From NCBI GenBank assembly GCA_024516035.1, contig CM044957.1, positions 5,352,374-5,416,373 on the forward strand: DNA of 64,000 bases. The letters run 5' to 3'. The notes under the pieces are model-generated. The model made no database searches and was not told the origin of the DNA. It was given only the letters and a program-made list of their open reading frames with translations. The position numbers and the translations under genes are program-made. Of this stretch, positions 1 through 10,674 are shown one piece after another. This stretch comes from Bactericera cockerelli (lineage: Eukaryota; Arthropoda; Insecta; Hemiptera; Triozidae). Position 1 is the stretch's first letter, and the number at the start of each line of letters is the position of its first letter.

Positions 1-3000
1 CTTTTTAATTTACTTTTTTCCAAAATTAAAAATTTCCAATTTTTCTGTTTTTGGGGGTTAACCTGTTACCTTACCCTTTTTCATTTTTTAAACCTTTCTT
101 AAACAGGGAAGACCAAAATTTCTTGGGGGGGGCCAAATTGCCTCCTTGAAAAGCCCGTGAAACTAAGCAAAAAAAGGGGCCCCCCCAAAAAAAAAAAATG
201 TAAAGCTTTCTAAACATAAGTTGCAATTATTATTTTTGCCGGGTGCGAGGTTTTTTTCCTCCCGTCCCACCACCCCTTTATTCCAATTTTTTAAATTTTG
301 GGGATCTTCTAAAGCCCCCTTTTAGTCTTTTAAATGCTTTTAAAAGCAAAGGAAGGGGTTTTTCAAACCCCTTTTTTAATTTTTTTTATCTCCCAAAAAT
401 TAAAACCTCCTTTTTTAAAAAAAAAGGGAAAGATCATCCCCCTTTTTTAAAAGTTGCCAGGTTTAAAAAAATAAAACTTTTTTGGAAAAAGGGAAAATAC
501 GGGGGAATAAAAATTTAATTAACTTTTTGGATAGGGGAAACCCACGTGGGGTTTTTAAAAAATCTTCTTGCCCTTAAGGGAAAACCCCTTTTGGCGGTCG
601 TAAAGTTTACATAATCGGAAAGAAAACCAGGGCGGGGAACCAAAAACTTTTTATTAAACCATAAGGCCAAATTATCCAAAAAATTAAATTCCTTCTAAAA
701 AAAGGAAAAACCCCCCCTCGATTGACCAAGTTTAAATACAATTTTATTAAAGAAACCCCCTTTTAAAAAATAAATAATTTAAATTTTTTTAAAAATTTTA
801 AAAATAACCCGAAAAATTTTTTTTTTTTTTCCCCGAATAACCCCCCTTAGGGGTCCAAAAAGTTGGGGATGGGATCCGTTTTTGGGAAAAATCCAAAATT
901 AGTAAAACATTAATATTTATAAATTAACATTTTTGCCCAAAAAAAAATACCCAAATTATTTTATGAAAAACATTGGGTTAGAAAACCTTTTTTTAAAAAA
1001 ATTCTGACTTGGAAATTTTTTTTACAAAAATCATCCAATTAAAATTTTTTTTTTTTTAAGGGAAAAAAAAAACCCCCCGGGGGGGCCCGTTCAAATTTAA
1101 AAAATTCTTTATAAATAAGGGGTCTCTTTTCCCGGGTCTTTTTTTAAATTTTGGCCCCCCCTTTTTTTCCTTTTAAAAAAAGGAAAAGTTTTTCCCCCCA
1201 TTTCGACCTTAAAAAACCCTTACCCATGGTAAACATACTAAAAAAAATAATTTTAGTGAATCATAGCCCAAAATTTTTATAAACCAAGGAAGGATTTAAA
1301 AAAGGGAAAAATTTTCCCCCCGGGGTTTAAATTTAAAAATGGCGTATTCCTTTTTCTTTTCCAATTTTATTTACAATGAAAAGATAAAAGGGCCCAAAAA
1401 AAATAATTTAAAAACCCCTTATTTTAATAAAAAATGTTTAAAAGGGGAAAACCCGGGTTTTCCTGACTGTTAAATAAATTTAAATTTAAACAATTTTAAT
1501 TTTTTTAATATTAGACGGAAAATTAACATATGATTCAACACCAAAAAAAAAGAAATTGCCCCCAAAAAAATAAAACTTTTGAAAGATTTTTCAACCTTTC
1601 CAAAAGGGGCCCCCATTCCCCCCCTCATTTTGGGGAAAAAAGGGCAAAAGCAATAAAAACATTGGGTTAAAAAAAGGGAAAGGTTAAAATTACCCCCAAA
1701 AAAAAAAAGGGGTGCCTCTTTTAAAAATTTTTATTTTAAAATTAAATTTAAAAACCCCCAAATTTTTTCAAACCCCCCAAAATTAAAAAATCTTTTCAAA
1801 TGTTCGTAGTTTGTATTTAAAAAAGGGGACGCCCCCAAATGGTTTTTTTAACCCAAATTTTTTTTTGAATAACTAAAAACCCTTTTTCTGTTTAAAATTT
1901 TTTTTTTTAAATTTAAACCCCCCCCCCTTTTTTAAATTTTTTAAAAAGCCCAGACCCCAAAAAAATTTATTCTTTAAACTTTTTTGAAGATCCCCCCAGG
2001 GACCATTTAAATACCCTTTTGGGAAAAATTAACACCCTTTCAAAATACAAAATTTTCCAAAAAATTATTTTTTGTTAAAGGGGAAGCCCTTTTTTATTTT
2101 AAGGGGTTTTTTTAAGAAAATTTTTTTAAAAGGAACCAAAAATTTTTTTTTTAAAATTTTATTTTTTTCCTTAGGGGGAAAAAAACCCCCTTCTTTTATA
2201 AATATAAACATTTCCCATCAGGGGAAAAGGATTTTGGGGGTTGGGGAAACCCCTTTCCCCCAAAAATTTTTAAAATTTTCCCCCACAAAAATCCCAAAAG
2301 GGGAAAAATTTTTATGCCAAATTAAAACTGGGCATACCGGGGCGGGGGGTAGCAAGTACCCTCCCCCTGGGGGTTAAATAAACACCATTTCGATTGAAAA
2401 GGGGAAACCAAACCCAATTTTAAAAAAAAACCCCCTAATTTTTTAAAAACCCCCACTTTAAATTTTTTAAGTTTTCTGCTGGAAGGGATAACTAATTTCC
2501 CTCAGGGCAAATTTAAAAAATTCCAAAGGGAAATTTTGTAATACAATTTATTTTCAAGGAAGGGCTGGCTCCCCCCCAGAAGTAACTAATACTACTCGCT
2601 AGGAAAAAAAAAATACACCCAGCCAGTGGAAAGAAACACCCGCAGATGGGGTACAAATACTCACTCACTGGAAAAATCTAAGTACATAAATAGTGAGATG
2701 GTAAGTAGACCCCTTTTCTTAAAAAACAACGCAGATGGGGAAAAAAAATTCCCATGGAAAAGAAAAGTAACAAAACAGCTGCAGATGGTAAGTAGAAAGT
2801 ACATCACTCCTGCAGATGGTAATAGACCAAGTCATACTCAGCTGAGGGTAAGAAAAAATTTTCGGGAAAGGTAGTAGCAATATCACTTATGGAAATGACC
2901 AAGTGTCACTCATGCAGAGGAAATAATAAATTACGGTAATAGTGTATTTTAGTCAAAAACTCCTGGTTGAACTGAATCACCCCCTGCAGGGTTTGTTAAT

Positions 3001-3563
3001 TTTTGGGCCCCCCCTTAATTTTTACCAAAAAAGGGCATTTTTTAAGAACCCCAAAACCCTCTTTCTGGTGGTTTGTAGCTTATAATTCCCCTTGGGTCGG
3101 GGTGTTGCCAGCCCTTCGGGGAAAATTTTTTAAAAAACCCCCCTCAAAGCAAAAAGTAGTGACAAAAAAGAAAATCCCAAATGGGAAAAAAGTTTTTCCC
3201 CAAAAAGGTTGATGTCTTCAATGCAAGAGTTACAAGAACCTCGTGCCTGGTAAGGGAAAAACCCGTTTTTGTGTTTAAATTTTTTTCCCCCCTTTTTTAA
3301 AAACATTTTTAAAAAAAATTTGATAGTTACAAAATTACTTTTTAAAAAAAATTTTTTTTTTTGACAAAACATTTTTTAAAAATGACGCCTTAAAGGGGTT
3401 TGGACTTTTTAACCTTGTTTCGGGTTTTTTTAATTTTCATCGACCTTTTTTAGGGGTTAAAAACTCAATGCCGTTTTAAAAAAGGGGGGGCTTAAAATTT
3501 AAAGGGGGGGCTGATTTTAATTGTTTTATAACGCCCAAAAAGGCCTTTTTGTTTGGGCAAGGG

Positions 3564-3595
<32 letters not shown>

Positions 3596-6014
3596 TACTT
3601 TTTGAAAAAATAAAATTTTAAAAATTTTAAAAAAAAAAAAAAGCCCTAAAAAAAAAAAAAAAAAGAAAAACCAAAAAGTTTACCTAAAGGCGGGGGGGAT
3701 TTGTCAAACTCTTCCCCCAAATATTGGGGGGGTCCCCGTTAAAAATTTGTCCAGAAACACTCTCCCCCCTTTTCAAAAAACAATTTTCCCTTTCAAACGC
3801 CAAAAAAGGGCCCCTTTTGGGGGTTTTGTTTTTTTTTAAATTTTTTTTTGGGGGGGGCAGGGAAAGGGGGAAATTTTAATGAAAGTTTTTGGGAAAGGGG
3901 CAATTTTTTTTTTTAAAAAAAAAGAACCACTCTTTAAACGGGGTATCCCCCCCCCCCCAATTTCATTTTTCCAATTTTAAAAAACTTTGTGGTTTTTTTT
4001 ATTTTATTTTTTAAACATTCCCTTTTCCATTTTTGTTTTTTTCTTTTAAACCCCCCTTTTTTGTTTTCTTTCCTTTTTTTAAGGGGGGGAAAAATTAAAA
4101 TTTTAAAAAAGGAAGGTTTGAAAAAATTTTTTTTTTTTTTTCGGTCTTTATTTTCCCCGCCCTTTTTATCTAGCTGGGGTACCCCCCCTGCTTTTGGGGA
4201 AAACCCAACCTCTTTTCTATTATTTTTTGCTTCTGGGGCTTAGGAACAAACCCAAAAAATTCCAAATTAATGGGGAGAAAAAGGGAACACATTCAAAAAG
4301 ATCAAAAATTAAATAGCATTAAATTTTAAATTAAAATTTTGGGAAAAAAAAAAAAAAAATTTAAAAAAACCCCGGAAATGAAAAATTGGGTTTCCTTTCA
4401 AAAAAAATCCCGGGGTTTAACACAAAAAACCCCCTTTGAACCAAACCAAGACCAAAAAAAATTTAAGGTTTTAAAAGGCAAAAATTGGGGGGTTTTTTTT
4501 ACAAAAACAAAAATAAAAAAAACCAACCAAAAAAAACTAAATTTTAAAAAACAAAAATAAAAAAAGAACTTAAAAGTTTTTAAAATTAAAATAAATGGGA
4601 ACCCGGGGGTTTAAAAAATTTAAAAAAAATAAAACCCCAAAAAAAAAAAATATTAAAAAATTTCGGGTTTTTTTCCTTAACCGACTTTCCCCAAAAAAAT
4701 TTTTAGATTAGGTTAACATTTATAAACCATTTAAAGGTTCAAAAAAAAACTCCCCTAACTTTAAAAAGGGAAAACGGTTTTTAAATTTTTAAAAAAAAAC
4801 CGAATGGCCCAATTTTTTTCCTTCCCCAGTCAATTTTTTGTAGAAAAATTCCAAAAACCCTAATTTCTTTTTTTGAAAAATTTAAGTTTTACGATAGTTC
4901 CAACTTTTTTCCGGGGCAACAAAATAAAATTTTTAATTTATTGTAGGGAAATAGTCGATTTAAAAAAAAAAAAAAAAAAAAAAAGGTTGTAACAATTCAA
5001 AAAAATCTTCCTGGAAAACAAAAGGGGTTTATCCTGAGTTGGGGGGGTTTTTCGGGGAAAAAAATTTATAAAACTTATTAGAAAAATAAGTAATTTAAAA
5101 AAAAAAAAAAGGGTTTAAAGGGTTTTTTAATTTTTCCCCGGCCAAAAAGGGGCAGCGGGGGCCCCCCCAAAAACCCCCAAAAAAACCCCCCCCAAAGGGC
5201 TATACAACCCCTTTTTTATTTAAACCACCCCCCCTTTTTTAAAAGGTTTAAAAAAAAACTGGATTTTAAATTGGACAAAAATAATTTTTTAAAAACTCAG
5301 AAGACCAATTTTTCTTAGGCCCCCTTTTTTTAAATTTTTTCCTAAACCCACTTTTTAGGGGCCATGATTTTAACCAACCCTATAATTTTATTTTTCTAGT
5401 TTTTACCAACCCCCCCTATTCGGGCTGGCCTTCTTTTTTTACCCTAACCCTACCCTTTTTTTTACTCCTTTATTTTAAACCTCTTTTTTACTCCTTTATT
5501 TTTTCCCCCCCTTTTTTACCCCTTTTTTTTTAAAACCCCTTTTTTTTCTCCCCCCTTTTATTTTAAAAATTTAAAGGTCCCCAAACTATGCGGGAAAAGT
5601 TTAATAAAAAAAAAAACCTTTTAATGAAAAATTCGGGGGTTTGTATTAACCTTTTTTAAAAGGGGGGGACTCAAAACTTTAAAAGGGGGTTAGAAAAACA
5701 ATTTGTGGGTTCTAAAGGGCGTGAGCCACTGGCCCCAATAAAATGGACAATTTCAAGTCAATAGGGGAATGGGGTTCGGGAAACTGAAAAAAAAATTTCT
5801 TTTCACCCCCCCCAACTTACATTGAAGAAAATTAAAAAAATTTTGGGGGTTTCCCCCCGGGAAAATTTTTAAAAATTTGGGGAATTTTTAAAGGGGCCAA
5901 AAAAAAGGGGGGGAAAAAAAGGGACCAAATTTTTTTTTAAAAAAACCCCCCTGAGGAAAAGGGGTTAACAACAACCCCCCGAAGGGTTTTTAAAAGGCCC
6001 AAATAAAAAAAATA
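1..6014. other. Low-quality, homopolymer-inflated sequence; no genes called
   Basis: Nearly the whole block consists of runs of one base (A, T, G and C runs of 4 to over 20), with few ordinary mixed-base words. It abuts a 100-base gap. Open frames here are short and made of K, F, P, G and L, as homopolymer codons would give. No domain, tRNA or repeat end can be read. Small patches (about 2540-2960 and 3200-3255) look like normal DNA. The likeliest explanation is an unpolished contig end; real low-complexity DNA is the alternative. Confidence 0.8.
2600..2960. repeat. Degenerate tandem repeat around GCAGATGGTAAGTA
   Basis: The words GCAGATGG and AGATGGTAAGTAGA recur about every 40-70 bases (near 2641, 2696, 2732, 2780 and 2813) with CACTCA-like words between them. 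This looks like a diverged minisatellite and is the only stretch left of the gap with ordinary base composition. No coding potential is credible. Confidence 0.45.
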
Positions 6015-6114
6015 NNNNNNNNNNNNNNNNNNNNNNNNNNNNNNNNNNNNNNNNNNNNNNNNNNNNNNNNNNNNNNNNNNNNNNNNNNNNNNNNNNNNNN
6101 NNNNNNNNNNNNNN
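6015..6114. other. Assembly gap (100 N)
   Basis: Exactly 100 N, the conventional filler for a gap of unknown length. Order and orientation of 1-6014 relative to the rest therefore rest on scaffolding only. Confidence 0.98.
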
Positions 6115-6845
6115 ATCCAAATTAACCTGATGCAGACTGGGTAGGGCCATAAAAAAGAAATGAGAGACATACTTCCTATCAGCAGTGAGTTTGAAGAAAT
6201 TTAATATTTAATCTTATTAAAATAAAATCCCTGCTGAAGAGTAAATTTGCATCCCATTTCATCATTATAGTCCATGCTATACACTATATTTTGGATTGTT
6301 AATGTCAAAATATGAAGAAGCAATTCTATTGCAGGAGATCTAAGGGCCAAAAATTTCCAAAGTTTCAACATTTAAGGAGACAAGTATGTTCTAAACACAA
6401 CAACCATGCTATTGGTACTAAACAAGGTTGTAACCAAGACCATTCACTGCCATGTTTGTCAGAGAATGCATGCTAATTGTATAAGACTCTAAATTTTGGT
6501 TTTGGACCAGTTTTTGTGATAGTTTGACAAATATTGTTCTCTTTAATGTTCATAGTACTAAAATAATATTTTTTCCCAATTAAATAATACCTAGGTAAAT
6601 GAGAATTATAAAAGATTTAAAAAGTCACAACATTTGAAAAATCTATGAAATTAAAACAGTTACAGTTTTCTCCCAGAAGGGACCCAAAAACTGATATTTT
6701 GGGTCAATTTTCTTCCTATACCATCGGACTTAATTTTCTTCCTATACCATCATTATAGAGCTTTTTTTCTTATGAGAATTTCCAAATTTTGAACTTTCCC
6801 ATGAGAATCTCTTGGAATTTTCCCATGTTAATCCAGGTTATTCAG

Positions 6846-6881
6846 TATATAAAGGCCCAAGCTGGGGTTCCTTCCTTCAGT
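6846..6881 (+). promoter_or_regulatory. Core promoter of the Y-box gene: TATA box plus initiator
   Basis: TATATAAAGG at 6846-6855 is followed by TCAGT at 6877-6881, the arthropod initiator word. The spacing of about 33 bases from TATA to the initiator A (6879) is what a focused promoter needs. It lies about 140 bases upstream of the predicted start codon. A possible 5' UTR intron runs from a GTAAAT donor near 6943 to the TTTTCAG acceptor ending at 7013, which would remove the upstream ATGs at its 3' end. Confidence 0.6.
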
Positions 6882-7016
6882 GAATTTGAATGCTGAGCTG
6901 TCTAAATTTTTTTTGATCTGTCTAGATTTTATGTTTCTTCTGTAAATGAAACCTTCTAATTATTGTCACATGCCTGCCTATGCTGTTTTTACAATTTTAT
7001 TTCTAATTTTCAGACA

Positions 7017-8162
7017 ATGAGTGAGTCGGAGAATACACAGGTAGCTCCTGTTAAAACAGAGATTGATGATTCACCCCTGAAAGAGCCCATTATCCTAGCA
7101 TCCAAAGTGTGTGGTGTTGTTAAATGGTTCAGTGTCAAAAGTGGCTACGGGTTCATCAGCACTCCATCATCAAATGAGGATGTGTTTGTTCACTCTAAGA
7201 GAATCAAATATAACAACCCAAGGAAGCTGCTCAGGACACTAGCAGAGGGAGAAACAGTGGAGTTTGACATTATGGAAGGAGAAAAAGGTATCATCAAAAT
7301 TCACTTTTCGTCTTTTTATTTTTATTAATGAACATTCACAATATAAATTGTAGCTTTTCTTTTACTATATTTCAAGCCAGTATTCAACTTTACATAATAA
7401 AAAAATGCAGATAAGTTTTTTGTTTGTAATGTTTTAATAACATATATGAACTAATCCTTCAATTTCAAAGAATAAGTTTAGCAGTCATGTTTATTTGAGT
7501 CCTAGAGAAACTTCATATTGGCTGTACAATCATGGTTATCATGGATAGCTAGAACAATAGTTACTATTTATCATATCACACAATCCATTTAGCTTGCAGC
7601 CATTGTAGATGGCATGTTAATTTTTTTTTTATAGATGTATAAAGATATAGTTTAGTTCTGGTTTTGAATCTATACATGGTCATCATGGCAATCCACATTG
7701 TGCTTGCTATTCCTCGTCCCACTCAGGCTAGTAAGGGAATAGCTAAGTTGTTTGCCCAGCAAATGGTGGCTCTTATTGTGATAACCATGTAGTTGAAAGT
7801 CATGTTAAACCCAAATATACAAATTACCTTTTATTGCAGGACATGAAGCAATCAATGTGACTGGTCCAGATGGCCACTATGTTCAAGGTTCTCAGTTTGC
7901 CGCAAATAAGCCCAGGTATGGCGAGAGAAGGTCCAGAGGTTCCCGAGGAGGAGCGAGAGGTTCTGATGTTCCTACCAAGAGGAAACGGAGGAACAGGAAG
8001 AACCGTCGTAGGGGACGCAAATCTTCTGGCAGTGCAAGTGAAAGCAAAACAGATGGAGAGAACAAGGAGAACAAAGACACCAAAGCTGAGGAGACATCGG
8101 ACACTAAACCCACTGCTGAGAATAAATCCGAAGAGAATAACTCTGAGGAGAAAAAGTCGTGA
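7017..8162 (+). CDS. Y-box (cold-shock domain) nucleic-acid-binding protein, 2 coding exons
   Basis: Coding exons are 7017-7287 and 7840-8162, giving 197 residues; the junction (EGEKG then HEAINVTG) keeps the frame. Residues about 29-105 form a cold-shock domain with RNP1-like KSGYGFI and RNP2-like DVFVH, ending in the family's [16 protein letters not shown] basic RG/RK-rich tail ([14 protein letters not shown], then [15 protein letters not shown]) and an acidic K/E/N/S-rich end follow. There is no CCHC knuckle, so it is not Lin28. Family members bind RNA and single-stranded DNA and package or repress mRNAs. It is shorter than usual Y-box proteins, and the RNP1-RNP2 loop (STPSSNE) and the residues after FVH (SKRI) depart from the usual pattern, suggesting a diverged paralog. 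The ATG lies three bases past an acceptor. AATAAA follows at 8263. Confidence 0.88.
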
Positions 8163-8262
8163 TGAACTTGAAAATTCATCGCAACTCTAATTCCACTGAA
8201 CAATTTACCTGAAGAATTTTGTACTTTATATACATATTTATTTCTTAACTTACCCAATTTCT

Positions 8263-8268
8263 AATAAA
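8263..8268 (+). terminator. Polyadenylation signal of the Y-box gene
   Basis: AATAAA lies 100 bases after the Y-box stop codon, in an AT-rich 3' UTR. Confidence 0.65.
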
Positions 8269-8369
8269 ACAGTATACTCTTAAAAACAGCTGTGTTTAGA
8301 CATTTTGCTTCTTTTTGTCTCAGAGATTAGATTAGCATAACAATTCCAGTTTTTATTAATTTATTTTTT

Positions 8370-8610
8370 GTTTAATGTCACTTTCAACTGAATGGTCATC
8401 GCAATGGGAGTGTTATCCTCCATTCGCTGAAAACTCACACAATAGCTAATAAAATTGTCCAGCCTGAGTGGTGTTGGGAATAGCCAGCATCTCAAAGGTT
8501 CAAGTTTGAATGGTCACCCATCCAAGTCCTAACCTCACTGGTCATTGTTTAACTTAAATGACAGAACAAGAACTGTTGTATTCAATGTGCCATCAATGCT
8601 AGCTTTTAAT
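8370..8610. repeat. Dispersed repeat with the CACCCATCCAAGTCCTAACC word
   Basis: The block reads: cluster of CATTCGCTG, AATAGCCAGCATCTCAAAGG, then CACCCATCCAAGTCCTAACC and GTATTCAATGTGCCATC. The same series recurs in part at 10385-10560 and 60630-60850, and inverted near 25430-25570. It is a moderate-copy element with no coding potential visible; the class is unknown. Confidence 0.6.
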
Positions 8611-8811
8611 ATTTCTGTCTAGTGATTACACCTAGAAGTTTTTTACCAATTAAGTATACCCATACTTAGGAGGAAGAGAGGGAATCGGAAGTGTAAAATA
8701 GTAAACTGTTAAAATTTACCAAAAAGCACTTTGACACACATATGAACTGCTGAACTTTGATGTTGTCTTCTGCCCAAGAGACCTTGGGTTGGGAAAATGT
8801 TCTTTCTCGAG

Positions 8812-8942
8812 CAATAATAATAACAATCTTTAGTGGAAGCTAACCACCAGGCGATGGTAATACTCAATGCATTTTCTACCACCTAACTCTCAGAGTCTTA
8901 TTATTATGTGTTCACAAACTCAAATTAATGAGGAAAACAACC
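8812..8942 (-). mobile_element. SINE-A fragment (body and 3' tail)
   Basis: Shares AACCACCAGGCGATGG, CATTTTCTACCACCTAACTC and TTATTATTATGTG with fuller copies at 9553, 19863, 22758, 41069 and 48207. Those carry a tRNA-like head, which this one lacks. Confidence 0.7.
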
Positions 8943-9552
8943 TTGTTCTAGAAATCTAGACCAATTGAACTAAGCTTGCATGCTCTGTACTTAGGATATC
9001 TAAGGTCCACTTATACCTCGTTAGGCTGTACTACCAACAAATACCATGAAAAGAGGCTCTACAAAGAAATCCCACATGTGATCCAAGGGTATGTAAGACT
9101 TATTACTAAGAATGGTTAATTTTGGCTACATAAAAAACCATGGCTCTTCATAATGTTCCCATATCATTTACCGTTACACAGCTTTTCTGATAAAGATACA
9201 AAAACTTGTTAGGATGAGGAAAGTAAAATGGATATTATTCAGAAGTAAAAAATCTGCTTGAAAAACCTAATTTTGGAATAAGTAGGTCAATATGAATAGT
9301 TAAGATAAATAAACATTATTTTGATTATTAAAAATCCTTTAATAATTTAAGTAATATTCATACATGCAGTACATAACATACATAATAAAATATGAATATA
9401 GATGGTTAGTAAATCTTTGTTGAAATCATATTTGGTGATTTGGCCCTTAATCCCTTTGTAAACCATTATCAGAGTAAAATATGTATTCCAACTAGTCCAC
9501 ATCAGCAGGCACAACTTTGAAGTTATAATAAGTATGATTCTGACCTGTTAAA

Positions 9553-9757
9553 TAATAATAACACTCTTTTGTGGAAGATAACCACCAGGCGAGGATAATG
9601 CTCAAAGCATTTTCTACCACCTAACTCTCAGTTTTATTATTATGTGGTCACAAACTCAAATTATAGAGGAAAAATTCATGGACTGGGTGGGATTTGAACA
9701 AACGGATCCCTACACTAACTGGATTATCAGACTAGCATGTTAACCACTACCAGTGCA
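9553..9757 (-). mobile_element. SINE-A copy, tRNA-headed
   Basis: Read on the minus strand: an A-box-like head, a B-box now diverged (GTTTGTTCAAATCCC), the body CCCAGTCCATGAATTTTTCC, and a tail of TTATTATT repeats. RNA polymerase III promoter boxes followed by an unrelated body define a tRNA-derived SINE. Confidence 0.75.
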
Positions 9758-10384
9758 TGTTAAATCATTGGGATCTTTTTATAATTTTAATCCAAATCAG
9801 TATTTTCAGCCTTTCTTATTTTGTAAGTGTGATAGAAAGAGTTGTGTTGCTTGAGGTTGATATTCTAGCTGTCCCTTAAAAACATCTGTAATCAAGTGAT
9901 GACTACAAATTATTTGTCAGCCAGGGAATTCGAACCTAGGATCTTCCACAGTGCAGATCTTGCCATTGAACAGATCATGCTCGAGGCATTCTCAATATTT
10001 GTCAGTTCACTTAACAGTTATAGATTATACTTATAATTTTTGACTCTTTTTTGTGTTTTCCATAATTTATTATTTTAAACATTTAATGTTTAATCTGAAT
10101 AATAATCAAAACAAGAATAAACTAACTGTGGCTTTCACGTAAAAATAAATAAATACACATAAAGAGGTAGTTATTATAGCCTCAAGCTTCTCAAGCAGTC
10201 AGAGCCACATAAAATCAATTATTATTATAATAAGGAGAAGAATTTATTTGATAAAATTAGAATCAATGCAAAAGATGGTCAGAGTGCCTTTTGTTTTGCA
10301 TAATATTTTACAAAAATTTCAGACAAGAAGAAAAATCGAATTAAATTTCTTAAGAAAAAACATTTTATATTGTGGTTAGGTAAC

Positions 10385-10560
10385 GTCCTTCTCAACTGCT
10401 AAGGTCTAGCAATAGCCAAACTATGAGGTTTCGAATTTTAATGCTCACCCATCCAAGTCTTAACCTGGCCAAAAATTTCTCAAATTCAGAGGGCAGAAGA
10501 AGAAATGGTGTATTCAACGTGCCTTGGACAAATGGACACTGGCTAAAAGGGACTTTTTAG
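10385..10560. repeat. Second copy of the CACCCATCCAAGT repeat
   Basis: Same word order as 8370-8610 (CAATAGCCAAAC, CACCCATCCAAGTCTTAACC, TATTCAACGTGCC). It lies just past the TXNL1 stop codon and may be part of that gene's 3' UTR or lie beyond it. Confidence 0.55.
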
Positions 10561-10674
10561 TCCTTCGCTGGCAGTACATAGATTATTTTTATATATAAAA
10601 AAAATGCAGGGTGTCCGACAATCTCCGATACGCAACCCTTGGATTCTTCACACACGCCGCCGCTTTCTCTTGCC

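Larger units (their letters stand above)
8269..10674. other. Spacer between the convergent Y-box and TXNL1 genes, filled with repeats
   Basis: The two flanking genes end toward each other. The spacer holds copies of dispersed families listed separately (8370-8610, 8812-8942, 9553-9757, 10385-10560). It also has a tRNA-like B-box patch on the minus strand near 9920-9985 (GAATTCGAACCTAGGATC). No open frame with family character was seen. Confidence 0.7.

Noticed and set aside
243..5900. Open frames of 60-100 codons in the first 6 kb
   Set aside because: Made of K, F, P, G and L from homopolymer runs in unreliable sequence; no domain or splice structure.
7892..8257. 121-codon antisense frame over the Y-box gene
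   Set aside because: Shadow of the RG/KE-rich coding exon on the other strand.
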